A stretch of DNA of 64,000 nt from Mycobacterium gordonae. Lineage in GTDB: Bacteria > Actinomycetota > Actinomycetes > Mycobacteriales > Mycobacteriaceae. The stretch lies in assembly GCF_017086405.1 (NCBI RefSeq), contig NZ_CP070973.1:2604001-2668000 (forward strand), given 5' to 3'. Both the position numbers and the translations under genes were made by a program. Shown here one piece after another: positions 19,995-31,224 of the stretch (within the stretch, counting starts at the first letter, position 1; each line of letters starts with the position of its first letter). The notes below the pieces were generated by a model. It searched no databases. It saw only the letters and a list, made by a program, of their open reading frames with translations, and was not told the origin of the DNA.

Positions 19995-20162
19995 TGTGAT
20001 GGGCGAATAGGTATCGCAACGCCGGCGATTGCGCTTTGGCTGAGACCCGAACGGACGGCGCAGCACATCGCGATAAGGCAGCGCTCGGCCATCACGTCGA
20101 CGATGCAATCCGCGGCATCGCCGGACCCATGGTGATCTTCGCGCCGCTCAGTGCACATCCAG

Positions 20163-22787
20163 CTACGGCGATCCGTTTCTCCCCGGCGTGCCGCCCAACG
20201 AGCCGGCGCTCCCGCCTTTGCCGCCGCTCCCACCGTTGACACCGTTGCCGCCGTTGCCACCGTTGCCGTATACGGACGGGGCGGAAATGCCGTTGCTGAC
20301 TATTTTGGCGCTGCCGCCGTTGCCGCCCTTGGCGGCGCCGACGCCGCTACCCGCGTCACCGCCGTTGCCACCCGAGCCGATGATGCCCCCTCCGTCGGCG
20401 CCGGCACCGCCGTCGCCTCCGGTACCGGTGGGAGCCGCGCCGCCGTGCCCGCCGGCCCCGCCAAAGCCGACCCCAGCCCCAGACGCAGAGCCGCCGTTGC
20501 CGCCGTTGCCGCCGGTACCACCGGCGCCGGTTGCGGCCCCACCGTCCCCGCCGGCGCCACCGCTGTACAAACCCCAGATCGTGCTGACTGCGCCACCGTT
20601 GCCACCAGCCCCGCCGGTGCCGCCGACCCCGCTGGCTGAGCCACCGTCTCCGCCCGTTCCACCGTGAAACAGGCCGAAACCAAAGAGATTTACACTAAAT
20701 GGCAAACCGGCACCGCCGCCGGCCCCACCGGTTCCGGTGGTAGCCGCGCCACCCATACCGCCGTCGCCGGCCCACGCTACATCGATTGCGGCGATGCCGT
20801 AGGAAACGCCGTCGCCGCCGAAACCGCCGCCGCCACCGCTAGTACCGGCACCGCCGTGCCCGCCGGCGCCGCCGATGCCGATGGCGGTCAACAAGGGGCT
20901 ATAGGCGACGCCGACGCCGCCATTGCCCCCACCTCCGCCGAATCCTGTGGAGGCGGCGCCGCCATTGCCGCCGGCGCCGGCCACTGCGAGGAACAGACTC
21001 GATGCATCGCCACCGCCGCCGCCACCACCGCCGAACCCGCTGGTGCCTGGGCCGCCGTAGGCTCCGGCCCCGCCGAAGGCTGCGAGAGCGCCGGAGGCGC
21101 TGCCGCCGTTACCGCCCTGGCCGCCATTGACCCCGGCGCCAGTGCCGGCGTGCCCAGCGTTACCGCCCAACGCAATGAGCAGACTCTCTGCGTTGCCGCC
21201 GTTGCCGCCGAATCCGCCGGTACCCAGGCCACCAGCGCCTCCGGCCCCGCCAAAGGCGGCGAGAGCGCCGGAGGCGCTGCCGCCGCTAGCTCCGTTGCCA
21301 CTGTTGATCGTGACTCCGGAGCCGGCGTCGCCACCGTTCGCGCCCGCACCGATGAACCCGAAGCCGCCACCGCCGGCGCCGCCGCCGCCCCCGCTACCAG
21401 CCGGAGCCGCGCCGCCGTGCCCGCCGATGCCGCCAATACCGGCCAGAAGCCCCACGCCATCGTCGCCGGCGCCGCCAACGCCACCGTTGCCGAGAACCGA
21501 TGCGCCGCCACCTCCGCCCGCACCGCCGACGCCCACGCCGACGGTCGCGAAGCCGTAGCCACCATTGCCGCCCGCCCCGCCAGTGCCGCCAGGCCCGGTG
21601 GCGGCCCCACCGACTCCGCCGGCACCGGCATGGGCTACGGCTAATCCGAACAGGTCGAAGGCAAAAGCGGTGCCACCAGCACCGCCGGCTCCGGCGGTTC
21701 CGGTGGTCGCTGTGCCACCATCGCCGCCGGCCCCGCCGAGCTGCACGAAGAATCCAACGAGGCCGTCGTAGGCGGCGATGCCGCCAGCCCCGCCGGCGCC
21801 CCCACTAACACCGGCGCCGCCGGCCCCGCCTACCCCGCCTATGCCCATGTTGATCCCGATGTAGCTGGCGGAGACAGCGCCGCCGCCGGCGCCGCCGGCG
21901 CCGCCGGTTCCCGTGGATGCGTCGCCTCCGTGCCCACCGGCCCCGCCGAGGCCAAAGAGCAGGCCATCTGCGACAGCGCCGGCACCGCCGACTCCCCCGA
22001 TTCCACTGGTGGCGGCGCCGCCGGCCCCGCCCGCCCCGCCGATGGCCACGAGCCGTCCGCCGCCGCCGCCGGCCCCGCCGGCCCCGCCATTCCCGGTTCC
22101 GATTGCAACCCCGCCAGGGCCGCCGTTGCCGCCGAAGCCGAAGAACAGCGCGTTGCCACCCGTTCCGCCGGCCCCGCCGCCGGCCCCGCCGGCCCCTCCA
22201 ATACCGCCATTGCCCCACAGCCACCCACCAGTACCGCCCTTGCCGCCCGATGCACCGGTACCTCCGGCCCCCCCAGCTCCGCCGCTGCCGAACAGTCCGG
22301 CGGACCCACCGGCACCCCCTGCCTGCCCGGGGGCGCCGGAGCCGCCATTGCCGCCATTACCCAGCAGATACCCCCCAGGGCCACCTGGCTCCCCGGTTCC
22401 CGGGGCACCGTTGGCGCCGTTTCCGATCAGCGGGCGGCCCGAGGCGGTGATGGGCGCATTGGTGACATTCAGCAGGACCTGGTTGAGGATCTGCAATGGC
22501 GAGAGATTTGCTGCCTCAGCGACCGCATACGCGGTGCCGGCCTCCCTCAGCAGCTGCTCGAACTGGCTATGGAAGGCTGCCACCTGAGCGCTCACCGCTT
22601 GATACTCCCGGGCTTGGCCGGAAAATACCGCCGCAACTGCTTTCGACACCTCATCAGCAGCGGCGGCCAGCAGCCCATTTGTCGGGATCGCGGCCGCCGC
22701 GTTGGCCGCGGTCAGTGCCGAGCCCACATCGGCAAGGTCCGCTGCCGCCAGCGCCACCATGTCCGGTACTGCAATGACAAAAGACAT
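20163..22787 (-). CDS. PE_PGRS family protein
   Basis: An 874-residue protein. Residues 1-100 are a PE domain ([20 protein letters not shown]; secretion signal YAVAE near residue 88), joined by the linker [20 protein letters not shown] to about 740 residues of Gly-Gly-Ala and Gly-Gly-Asn repeats. Hydrophobic interruptions such as [15 protein letters not shown] recur. It ends [18 protein letters not shown] and a short tail. PE domains of this class are exported through ESX-5 and the PGRS part is surface-exposed; specific function is unknown. It sits inside the decayed hsdR region, between fragments A and B, opposite in strand to hsdM. The long forward-strand frames across it (Pro- or Ala-rich) are shadows of the PGRS codons. 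Confidence 0.93.
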   Translation of the reverse strand: MSFVIAVPDMVALAAADLADVGSALTAANAAAAIPTNGLLAAAADEVSKAVAAVFSGQAREYQAVSAQVAAFHSQFEQLLREAGTAYAVAEAANLSPLQILNQVLLNVTNAPITASGRPLIGNGANGAPGTGEPGGPGGYLLGNGGNGGSGAPGQAGGAGGSAGLFGSGGAGGAGGTGASGGKGGTGGWLWGNGGIGGAGGAGGGAGGTGGNALFFGFGGNGGPGGVAIGTGNGGAGGAGGGGGRLVAIGGAGGAGGAATSGIGGVGGAGAVADGLLFGLGGAGGHGGDASTGTGGAGGAGGGAVSASYIGINMGIGGVGGAGGAGVSGGAGGAGGIAAYDGLVGFFVQLGGAGGDGGTATTGTAGAGGAGGTAFAFDLFGLAVAHAGAGGVGGAATGPGGTGGAGGNGGYGFATVGVGVGGAGGGGGASVLGNGGVGGAGDDGVGLLAGIGGIGGHGGAAPAGSGGGGGAGGGGFGFIGAGANGGDAGSGVTINSGNGASGGSASGALAAFGGAGGAGGLGTGGFGGNGGNAESLLIALGGNAGHAGTGAGVNGGQGGNGGSASGALAAFGGAGAYGGPGTSGFGGGGGGGGDASSLFLAVAGAGGNGGAASTGFGGGGGNGGVGVAYSPLLTAIGIGGAGGHGGAGTSGGGGGFGGDGVSYGIAAIDVAWAGDGGMGGAATTGTGGAGGGAGLPFSVNLFGFGLFHGGTGGDGGSASGVGGTGGAGGNGGAVSTIWGLYSGGAGGDGGAATGAGGTGGNGGNGGSASGAGVGFGGAGGHGGAAPTGTGGDGGAGADGGGIIGSGGNGGDAGSGVGAAKGGNGGSAKIVSNGISAPSVYGNGGNGGNGVNGGSGGKGGSAGSLGGTPGRNGSP

Positions 22788-23315
22788 CTATCGCTCCTAG
22801 GCTGTGCGTCCCGACCGCAATCCCTACCGGCGGGGATCGTAGCGCTTGCGAGAGCGCTGGAGGGTGGTGTTGATCGGATTTCGTCCTCGTTGTGCACGGC
22901 GCTGAACGAACCGCGGGCCTGGCGAGTCGGAGTCGAAGTCGATGCTTGTGTGGTTGTACTGCAACGTTTCCGGAGGGACGCGTGCGGGTTGGTGCAAGTT
23001 CGGCTGTGAGTCGGTCAGGTTGCCCGACCGCGCGTACCGATAGCCGGCAGGCAGGGTTCGGCGGGTTGCGCGCCGAATGTCGCCGAGGTGGTGGCCGTGT
23101 TTGCCGTATCGGGGCTCCGGTGTTCACCGTTTCGGTTGCCGGGCACGACATTGCCTGCGCCCGAGCCGTTTCGGGTGCTGACGATCGCGTTGTACGTTCT
23201 CTCGACAGGTATTCGTGGCCGAGTTCTCCTGGACCGGGATTGTCGGACATCAACTAGTGTCGTGCGTCAATAATCAGTCACGGTGGGGAATGATGGTGTG
23301 CCGTGATCTGCGCTG
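22788..23315. other. Intergenic region without a recognisable gene
   Basis: The 528 bases between the PE_PGRS start and the transposase remnant hold several short overlapping frames on both strands, up to 200 codons antisense, none with family signatures or a convincing ribosome site. The PE_PGRS promoter should lie in its first part. The final 60 bases, starting near 23,253 (CTAGTGTCGTGCGTCAATAA), precede the transposase and may be the left end of the insertion sequence; no matching inverted end was found on the other side. Confidence 0.4.
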
Positions 23316-24314
23316 GTGATCAGTTCCGAAGATCGTGCGACGTTGGAGTCCTGGACGCGGTCCTCGGCTGCGCCTGCTGGATATGTCGAGCGGGCCCATA
23401 TCGTTCTGGCAGTCGCCGATGCTGCGGGGACCTCCGCGCGGCTCGCCTAGTTGGGGTGTCGCGTCCTACGGTGATCAAGTGGCGGGATCGGTTCGCCGCC
23501 AACGGGATCAGTGGCCTCGATGATGGGGAGCGCAGTGGGTGACCCGAGACCGTCGATCACGCCGCGATCCTCGCCGCCACGTTGGACCCGCCACCGGAGT
23601 CGTTGGCGGTCACACACTGGTCGAGTCGCCTGCTGGTTCGCCACCTCAACATCGGGGATGCCACGGTAGCCAGGGTGTGGCGGCGCTAAGGGGTCAAGCC
23701 GTGGCGCCGTGAGACGCTCAAGTTCTCCACCGACCCCGAGTTGGCAGCCGAGGTGCGCGACGCCATTGCGCTGTATCTGAATCCGCCGGCCGGCGATTGT
23801 GTTGGGTGTGGACGAAAGGTCCCCGATTCAGGCAGCACCGGACCCAGCCGATTCTGCCGCTGCGTCCCGGACTGCCGGAGAACGCGACCCATGACTACCG
23901 GCGCAAGCACCGCGACGTTGTTCGCCGCCCTCGGGATCGCGACCGGAAAAACCACCGACCGCTGCTATGAGCGTCACGGCAGGACCGAATTCGTCGACTT
24001 CCTCAAGACCGTCGCTCGGGCCTAGCCCCGCCGCAAACTGCAGGTGGTCTGCGACAACTATCATGCCCACAAACAGGACGACATCAACGCGTGGCTGGTC
24101 AAGAATCCGCGCGTGACACTGCATTTCACCCCGACGTCGGGTTCCTGGCCGAGTTCTGGCCGAGGTGTTCTTCTCGATCATCACCCGCCAGGCGATCCGG
24201 CGCGGTTCCTTCACCGGCGTCAAAGAACTCATAAGGGCCATCAGCGCATTCATTGACGGCTGGAACCAACGCTGCCACTCGTTCACGTGGACCAAGACCG
24301 CCGACGAAATCCTG
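23316..24314 (+). mobile_element. IS630-family insertion sequence remnant (decayed transposase)
   Basis: Pieces of one IS630-type transposase are read across several frames. From the GTG at 23316: a helix-turn-helix part (ARLVGVSRPTVIKWRDRFAA, ISGLDDGERSG) and then a stop. Later come VRDAIALYLNPPAGD, the DDE segment around VGVDE, TEFVDFLKTVARA followed by TAG at 24022-24024, and then VVCDNYHAHK, PRVTLHFTPTSGS and FFSIITRQAIRRGSF with TWTKTADEIL. At least three frameshifts and two stops make it inactive. Only a candidate left end is seen. The right end is missing, because the sequence changes to hsdR-derived DNA after about 24,314. The last in-frame part is open through to 24,755, making a hybrid frame. 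Confidence 0.85.
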
Positions 24315-24350
24315 GGACCCGCGCCCGTAAACAATCTTCAGCCGCGGGAC

Positions 24351-24755
24351 ACCCCGGAATTCGAAATCGGGCCCAACGAGTCGGAAAACCCACACCTGGC
24401 CGTCGAGGCGCTACGCGCGCTGCTCAGCAAAGGGATGGGCGCAGCGACCAAGAACAATCTGGTGCGTCAGCGCGGCTTTTCTGAGCGGGTTTCGGAGTTG
24501 ATGCGCAAGTACACCAATCAGCAGCTCACCTCGGCCGAGGTGATCGCCGAACTCATCGCGATGGCCAAAGAGGTTGCTGCCGAGGGTGATCGAGGCAGTA
24601 AGTGCACGCCGCCGCTGTCGCAGGACCAGCTCGCGTTCTACGACGCTGTCGCAGACAACGAATCGGCAATTGAGCTGCAGGGCGAGGAGGTGCTGGCGCA
24701 GATGGCCCGGGAACTGGTGGCAGTGATGCAATTCAGCAATTCCGTGTCGGTGTGA
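24351..24755 (+). pseudogene. hsdR: hsdR fragment B, fused to the transposase end
   Basis: This open stretch encodes an undisturbed piece of the HsdR C-terminal domain: TPEFEIG, NPHLAVEALRALLSKG, RQRGFSERVSELMRKYTNQQ, LTSAEVIAELIAMAKEVAAE, and SQDQLAFYDAVADNESAIEL to MARELVAVM. It then diverges and stops at 24,755, before the true C-terminus. It begins at the same PEFE point where fragment A is interrupted, and its last 120 bases closely resemble 19,711-19,831 in fragment A with scattered differences. The frame is continuous with the transposase piece from 24,165, so a predicted 196-residue protein would be a chimera. It is not functional as a restriction subunit. Confidence 0.78.
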
Positions 24756-24796
24756 AAGTCGGTTCTTCGTGGGTCATCCGAGGGCAGCGACTCGAT

Positions 24797-25483
24797 TCAA
24801 GGTTTCTCGATATGGTTATGCTCCCAAATGCGTCGATCGACATCTTGCAATCCAGCGGTCGCTTGCTGACGAGTTATCGGCGGTTGAGGGGAAGGCGTGG
24901 GGTCCTGTTTCCAAGTCCAGTCCACGATAAGACATTTCGGTTTCGAGGTCCGAGTGCCTTCTTTGAATGTGGGGCAGCCTAGTGTATCGGCGTCGCAGTT
25001 CATTCGGTTGGAGACCTGCAGTTCGGCGGCCCACCATTCCGGTGCGGCGTTTCTGATCTGCCGGGTAAACCCGAGAGTGGCCTCCTGGTACTTTTCCGCG
25101 GCCGCATCGCTCATTGCGGCTGGACAAGTCCATGACACCGATAAGTCGTTGTTCACCAGAAAAACTTGACGTTCTACGTTGTCGATCATGGCTCGCACAT
25201 TCGTCAGTTTGGGCATCACGGACTCGGTCAAGCCTTGCTAAGCTCTGTCCGCCGTCCTTGTGATTGCATCGGCACCTCGAATGATTTCCTTACGATCCTC
25301 CTAGGCCAGGACGACTGCAGCCTCAGCGGTCTGTCCCGTCCAGGGTTGTCCACCCGGGCGTTCCACCGTACGTACGTAAACGTCGGCAGATTCTTTCAAT
25401 TCGGTTGCGGTTGTCCTCCACCAGTCGATCGCCGTAAGCACGACTTCCGTTCGCGCCGAATCGATCTTGCTTCGGTTCACCAT
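24797..25483 (-). pseudogene. WXG100-like secretion-domain protein interrupted by two amber codons
   Basis: One minus-strand frame, starting [20 protein letters not shown] at 25483, is broken by TAG at 25301-25303 and TAG at 25238-25240 but otherwise stays in frame to 24797, 228 codons in all. The first part has the helix-turn-helix of WXG100-like proteins with WTG near residue 49 ([13 protein letters not shown]). The later part has SWTCPAAMSDAAAEKYQEAT and AAPEWWAAELQVSNRMN. Both stops could derive from CAG (Gln) by one C-to-T change. The same-frame conservation across the stops indicates recent inactivation. The original was probably an ESX-exported or ESX-associated mycobacterial protein; the family is not certain. 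Confidence 0.6.
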
Positions 25484-25654
25484 CGCCGCTCAAAACCCGG
25501 CTCGCCGTTGGTCATACCTGCACCTGCGCCGGCGTTGGCGGCTCCTGACTGCTCCACCCGGAAATTGCGGCCGCAGGGTCCGATCGTGCGACGACGTTGC
25601 CAGCGGGGCGGCACCGCCGCGCGTCTCGCTCGCCAACCGGTTAAGGTGTGCCCC

Positions 25655-26407
25655 GTGGCCGAGACTGCGCCGCTACGCGTGCAACTGATCGCCAAGACCG
25701 ACTTCCTGGCGCCCCCGGATGTGCCCTGGAGCACCGACGCCGAGGGGGGTTCCGCGCTGGTCGAGTTCGCCGGCCGGGCCTGCTACCAGAGCTGGTCCAA
25801 GCCCAATCCGCGCACCGCGACCAACGCCGGCTACATCGGGCACATCATCGACGTCGGGCATTTCTCCGTGCTCGAGCACGCCAGCGTGTCGTTCTACATC
25901 ACCGGCATCTCTCGGTCGTGCACACACGAGCTCATTCGGCACCGCCATTTCTCCTACTCGCAGCTCTCACAGCGCTACGTGCCGGAGCACGATTCCCAGG
26001 TGGTACTGCCACCGGGAATGGAGGACGACACCGAGCTGCGCGAGATCCTGACCGCCGCCGCGGATGCCAGCCGCGCCACCTACATCGAGCTGCTGGGCAA
26101 GCTGGAAGCGAAGTTCGCCGAGCAACCCAACGCCGTCCTCCGTCGCAAGCAGGCCCGCCAGGCGGCCCGCGCGGTGCTGCCCAATGCCACCGAAACCCGC
26201 ATCGTCGTCACCGGAAACTACCGGGCGTGGCGGCACTTCATCGCCATGCGGGCCAGCGAACACGCCGACATCGAAATCCGGCGGCTGGCCATCGCCTGCC
26301 TGCGCCAGCTCGTCGACGTCGCCCCCGCGGTGTTCGCCGACTTCGAAGTGTCGACGTTGGCCGACGGCAGCGAGGTGGCGACCAGCCCGCTGGCTACGGA
26401 GGCCTGA
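25655..26407 (+). CDS. thyX: Flavin-dependent thymidylate synthase ThyX
   Basis: A 250-residue FAD- and NADPH-dependent thymidylate synthase. The ThyX signature [18 protein letters not shown] is present, preceded by [20 protein letters not shown] and followed by [20 protein letters not shown] with the substrate-binding Arg. GTG at 25655 gives the same 250-residue length as Rv2754c; the frame extends upstream through non-coding DNA. It leads a dapA-rnj cluster. Unlike ThyA it releases tetrahydrofolate rather than dihydrofolate, so the organism has both routes to dTMP. Confidence 0.97.
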   Translation: MAETAPLRVQLIAKTDFLAPPDVPWSTDAEGGSALVEFAGRACYQSWSKPNPRTATNAGYIGHIIDVGHFSVLEHASVSFYITGISRSCTHELIRHRHFSYSQLSQRYVPEHDSQVVLPPGMEDDTELREILTAAADASRATYIELLGKLEAKFAEQPNAVLRRKQARQAARAVLPNATETRIVVTGNYRAWRHFIAMRASEHADIEIRRLAIACLRQLVDVAPAVFADFEVSTLADGSEVATSPLATEA

Positions 26408-27361
<954 letters not shown>

Positions 27362-27362
27362 T

Positions 27363-29045
27363 GTGACGTTGAACGAGGAGCTCGCCCCGCCCGGTCCGCT
27401 GACCGCGGGCGGGCTGCGGGTCACCGCGCTCGGCGGGATCAGCGAAATCGGCCGCAACATGACGGTTTTCGAGCATCTGGGCCGGCTGCTGATCATCGAC
27501 TGCGGCGTGATGTTTCCCACCCACGACGAACCCGGTGTCGACCTGATTTTGCCCGATCTGCGTCATATCGAGGACCGGTTGGACGACATCGAGGCGCTGG
27601 TGCTCACCCACGCCCACGAGGACCACATCGGCGCGATCCCGTTCCTGTTGCGGTTGCGGCCCGACATCCCGGTCGTCGGCTCCAAATTCACCCTCGCCCT
27701 GGTCGCCGCCAAGTGCCGGGAGCACCGGATCAAGCCGGTGTTCGTCGAGGTCAAGGAGGGCCAGAGCAGTCGGCACGGGGTATTCGAGTGCGAGTATTTC
27801 GCTGTCAACCACTCCATCCCTGACGCGTTGGCCATCGCCGTCTACACCGGCGCCGGCACCGTCCTGCACACCGGCGACATCAAACTCGACCAGTTGCCGC
27901 TCGACGGCCGTCCCACCGACCTGCCCGGCATGTCGCGGCTGGGCGACGCCGGTGTGGATCTGTTTCTGTGTGACTCCACCAACGCCGAGCACCCCGGGGT
28001 CGGTCCGTCGGAGAGCGAAATCGGCCCGACCCTGCATCGGTTGATCCGTGGCGCCGATGGGCGGGTCATCGTGGCCTGCTTCGCCTCCAATGTCGACCGC
28101 GTACAGCAGATCATCGACGCCGCAGTCGCGTTGGGCCGGCGGGTGTCCTTCGTCGGGCGGTCGATGGTGCGCAACATGGGCATCGCCCGAGAATTGGGCT
28201 TCCTGCGGGTGGCCGATTCGGACCTGATCGACATCGCGGCGGCCGAGGAGATGCCGGCCGACCGAGTTGTATTGGTCACCACCGGGACTCAGGGCGAACC
28301 GATGGCGGCGTTGTCTAGGATGTCACGTGGCGAGCACCGCAGCATCACGCTGACCGCCGGTGACCTCATCGTGCTGTCGTCGTCGCTGATCCCGGGCAAC
28401 GAGGAGGCGGTCTACGGCGTCATCGACGCACTGGCCAAGATCGGAGCCCGGGTCGTCACCAACGCCCAAGCGCGGGTGCATGTTTCGGGACACGCTTACG
28501 CCGGTGAGTTGCTCTTCCTGTACAACGGGGTGCGGCCGCGCCACGTGATGCCGGTGCACGGTACCTGGCGGCACCTGCGGGCCAACGCGAAGCTGGCCGC
28601 CAGCACCGGCGTGCCGGAAGAGTCGATCCTGGTGGCGGAGAACGGCGTCAGCGTCGATTTGGTCGCCGGCAAGGCCAGCATCGCCGGCGCGGTGCCGGTC
28701 GGCAAGATGTTCGTCGACGGGTTGATCACCGGCGACGTCGGCGAAATCACCCTGGGCGAGCGGCTCATCCTGTCCTCGGGCTTCGTCGCGGTGACCGTGG
28801 TGGTGCAACGGGGTACCGGTAAGCCGGTGGTGACGCCGCACCTGCATTCCCGCGGCTTCTCGGAGGACCCGAAGGCACTGGAACCCGTGGTGCGCAAGGT
28901 CGAGGCGGAACTGGAACAGTTGGCCGCCAACAATGTCACCGATCCGATCCGGATCGCCCAGGGCGTGCGTCGCACCGTCGGCAAATGGGTGGGCGAGACC
29001 TATCGGCGCCAACCGATGATCGTGCCGACTGTTCTCGAGGTCTGA
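27363..29045 (+). CDS. rnj: Ribonuclease J
   Basis: A 560-residue metallo-beta-lactamase/beta-CASP nuclease with 5' exo- and endoribonuclease roles in RNA maturation and decay. The zinc-binding HAHEDHIG motif is near residue 82, with ALGGISEIGRNMTVFE before it. TGDIKLDQLP, the beta-CASP region (TTGTQGEPMAALSRMSRGEH), VSGHAYAGEL and VMPVHGTWRHL follow. GTG at 27363 follows the dapA stop by one base and gives 560 residues, close to Rv2752c (558). Confidence 0.96.
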   Translation: MTLNEELAPPGPLTAGGLRVTALGGISEIGRNMTVFEHLGRLLIIDCGVMFPTHDEPGVDLILPDLRHIEDRLDDIEALVLTHAHEDHIGAIPFLLRLRPDIPVVGSKFTLALVAAKCREHRIKPVFVEVKEGQSSRHGVFECEYFAVNHSIPDALAIAVYTGAGTVLHTGDIKLDQLPLDGRPTDLPGMSRLGDAGVDLFLCDSTNAEHPGVGPSESEIGPTLHRLIRGADGRVIVACFASNVDRVQQIIDAAVALGRRVSFVGRSMVRNMGIARELGFLRVADSDLIDIAAAEEMPADRVVLVTTGTQGEPMAALSRMSRGEHRSITLTAGDLIVLSSSLIPGNEEAVYGVIDALAKIGARVVTNAQARVHVSGHAYAGELLFLYNGVRPRHVMPVHGTWRHLRANAKLAASTGVPEESILVAENGVSVDLVAGKASIAGAVPVGKMFVDGLITGDVGEITLGERLILSSGFVAVTVVVQRGTGKPVVTPHLHSRGFSEDPKALEPVVRKVEAELEQLAANNVTDPIRIAQGVRRTVGKWVGETYRRQPMIVPTVLEV

Positions 29046-29133
29046 ACCCCTCCGCCAGGGTGAACCACCTCACGACGCGACACGCCGTTGCGGCGGTGGG
29101 TATTTCACACTCGGCGGCAACACGGTCCACTCG

Positions 29134-30006
29134 CTAGATCTTCTCGGCGTACGCCGACCATTCGATCTGCGACGCAGGAAGGGTGCGGCCGGTTGGCTTG
29201 ACGTAACGCTCGACGAGTTCGTCGGGACCCACCTGCTCCACCAGCCGCCACCCGTACTCTTCGAGGAAGACCGATACCTCTTCGGGGGCAATGCCGAAGT
29301 GCCACAACTGACGTCGCTTGCGCACCGAGCGGTACAACGTGGGGGAGCCGTACCTGTCGGTGCCATCGATGAAATCGCGCCGGACGTAGCTGAACGCCAT
29401 GCGGCTGCCGGTTGCCGTCGGTCGCAGCCCCTCCAGCGTGGCACGCACTGCGTCCTCGGTGAGGTACTGCGTGACACCTTCCCAGATGAAGAACACCCGG
29501 TAATCGGTGCGGTATCCGTGCTCGGCCAGCGCGGTCAACAGGTCGTCGCGCTCGAAGTCCACCGCCACCAGACGAACCGAGAGCGGAAGCTCGCCCAGCA
29601 CTCTGCGCACCGTCCTGGCCTTGCGGGCGATGTTGACCGGTAGGTCCACCTCGAAGACTGGTCTGCGGATCTGGCGGGTCAATCGGTAGGCGCGGGTGTC
29701 CAGGCCCGCGCCCAGAATCACCATCGCGTCGATGTCGTCAAGGGCTGCGGCGAGCTTGTCGCCGATAAAGCGTTTGCGGCAAACCAGATTCGCCCACAAG
29801 CCCGGCCCAGTTCGCTCGGACGCGGCGATGAACGCCCGCCGAAAAATTGCCGGGGCAGTGGCGTGGACCAGCCAGCGCAGCGGCGCCGGCAGGAAAAGCT
29901 CGGCGAGGTCGTCGTCCACCAGTCGGCGCGCCGGCGGTTCGTGCTGCTCGATCGCGGACAGCAGCATCGGTCCGAAGGCGGTGCGGGCAGCGGAATTCCG
30001 GGCCAT
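29134..30006 (-). CDS. SAM-dependent methyltransferase (LCMT/PPM-like family)
   Basis: A 290-residue protein of the mycobacterial family of putative SAM-dependent O-methyltransferases. Motifs are the SAM loop AMVILGAGLDTRAYRL, VFEVDLP with the acidic ribose ligand, LVAVDFERDDL and FIWEGVTQYL. It is the last of three co-directed genes; the SDR stop lies 3 bases before its ATG, so they form an operon. By position it is Rv2751. The substrate is unknown, but polyketide- or lipid-type hydroxyls are typical for the family. Confidence 0.92.
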   Translation of the reverse strand: MARNSAARTAFGPMLLSAIEQHEPPARRLVDDDLAELFLPAPLRWLVHATAPAIFRRAFIAASERTGPGLWANLVCRKRFIGDKLAAALDDIDAMVILGAGLDTRAYRLTRQIRRPVFEVDLPVNIARKARTVRRVLGELPLSVRLVAVDFERDDLLTALAEHGYRTDYRVFFIWEGVTQYLTEDAVRATLEGLRPTATGSRMAFSYVRRDFIDGTDRYGSPTLYRSVRKRRQLWHFGIAPEEVSVFLEEYGWRLVEQVGPDELVERYVKPTGRTLPASQIEWSAYAEKI

Positions 30007-30009
30007 GGG

Positions 30010-30828
30010 CTACCGCTTGTTCACCGAGCCCGCGTCGACCGGCAGCGTGACGCCGGTGATGTAGCGGGCCTGATCGGACACCAGCCACGCCACGGCGTTG
30101 GCGATGTCCTCGGCTTGCAGGATCTGCACCGGCAGCGCGTTGCTCATGCCGGGCGCCCGGCCGGACTTGCCGACCAGATCGGCCAGCCACCGGCGGATGA
30201 ACTCGTTGTTGATCATTGGCGTGTCGACGCCCGAAGGATGTACCGAGTTCACCCGGATATTATGCGGTGCAAGCAAATTGGCGTAGAGGCGCATCAGCCC
30301 GACCAGCCCGTGCTTGGCGGCGGTGTAGCCGATCGATCCGGCGTCGGCACTGCCGACTCCGGCCAGCCCCGCAGCCGAACTGATCAGCACGATCGAACCG
30401 CCCTCACCCTGCTCGATCATGGTCGGCGTCGCGACGTCGACCGTGTGGTAGGCGCCGGTGAGGTTGACGTCGATGACGTCGCCCCAGGCGTCGGCCGACT
30501 GCATGGGGGCGATGCCGGCGTTGGCGATCACGATGTCCAGCCGGCCGAATTCGTCGAGGCCGGCCTGCAAAGCGGTCGACAGCGAATCGCGGTCCCGGAC
30601 ATCGCCCTGCCGGGCCACGATCCGCCCGCCGGCGTCGTGCACGAGTTTGACCGTCTGCGCCAGGTCTTCAGCGGTGCCCAGCGGGTACGGGACGCTGTCG
30701 ATCCGTCCGCACAGGTCGACGGCAATCACATTCGCGCCGTCGGCGGCCAGCCGTACGGCATAGGCGCGCCCTTGACCACGCGCGGCACCGGTGATGAAGA
30801 CCGTCTTGCCTTCCAGCGGCCGGGTCAT
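30010..30828 (-). CDS. SDR family oxidoreductase, mycofactocin-coupled type
   Basis: A 272-residue SDR with the glycine loop [20 protein letters not shown]. The GQGR variant followed by VIAVDLC is characteristic of the mycofactocin-coupled SDR subfamily, whose members hold a non-exchangeable NAD recycled through mycofactocin. NAG, ISSAAG and the YxxxK pair in YTAAKHG are present, with [11 protein letters not shown] near the end. Its start overlaps the stop of the preceding small gene. Corresponds to Rv2750. The alcohol substrate is unknown and no mycofactocin biosynthesis gene is in the window. Confidence 0.92.
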   Translation of the reverse strand: MTRPLEGKTVFITGAARGQGRAYAVRLAADGANVIAVDLCGRIDSVPYPLGTAEDLAQTVKLVHDAGGRIVARQGDVRDRDSLSTALQAGLDEFGRLDIVIANAGIAPMQSADAWGDVIDVNLTGAYHTVDVATPTMIEQGEGGSIVLISSAAGLAGVGSADAGSIGYTAAKHGLVGLMRLYANLLAPHNIRVNSVHPSGVDTPMINNEFIRRWLADLVGKSGRAPGMSNALPVQILQAEDIANAVAWLVSDQARYITGVTLPVDAGSVNKR

Positions 30829-31142
30829 CAGGCGCGGATTTGCCCTTTATCGGCGTCGCCGGCGGGAACCGGGGCCAGCATCTTGATGTCGGGCGCCCCG
30901 GCCAGATGCTCGCCGACGGCGCCGAACATCTTGCCGACCGCCGGCGCGGTGCTGTGGGTCTTGAGCGCCTCTTCGTCGGCCCATTGCTCAACGAAGACAA
31001 AAGTCTCGCCGGACTGGTGCAGCGAATACAGCTGGCAGCCGGGCTCGCCGTGCACCTCTTCGACGGCAGTGGTGAGGATGTCGCGCACGGTGTCCACCGA
31101 TTCGGGCTTCACGGTCAGCGTGGCGACGACGACTACGGGCAT
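30828..31142 (-). CDS. Putative quinol monooxygenase (ABM domain)
   Basis: A 104-residue protein with the antibiotic-biosynthesis-monooxygenase ferredoxin-like fold: [56 protein letters not shown] at 31142 gives the same length as Rv2749; fourteen codons further upstream are open but unlikely. Its stop overlaps the SDR start by one base, and it heads the three-gene operon with the SDR and the methyltransferase. Such proteins oxidise quinols or polyketide intermediates without a bound cofactor; the actual substrate is unknown. Confidence 0.9.
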   Translation of the reverse strand: MPVVVVATLTVKPESVDTVRDILTTAVEEVHGEPGCQLYSLHQSGETFVFVEQWADEEALKTHSTAPAVGKMFGAVGEHLAGAPDIKMLAPVPAGDADKGQIRA

Positions 31143-31224
31143 GCTGGGGCCTCCTGGCAACTCTGACGGGCGGGATTTGAGCACTGTGGGTCACCCTACT
31201 CACACCCCGGTTTGAGCTGTCGCC

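Noticed and set aside
20188..22587. Long Pro-rich, Ala-rich and Arg-rich open frames on the plus strand over the first PE_PGRS gene
   Set aside because: They mirror GGC/GCC-rich PGRS codons in other frames; the minus strand has a PE domain, ribosome context and proper termini.
25166..25654. N-terminal extension of the thyX frame
   Set aside because: The first 163 codons are antisense to the WXG-like pseudogene; GTG 25655 gives the normal 250-residue ThyX.
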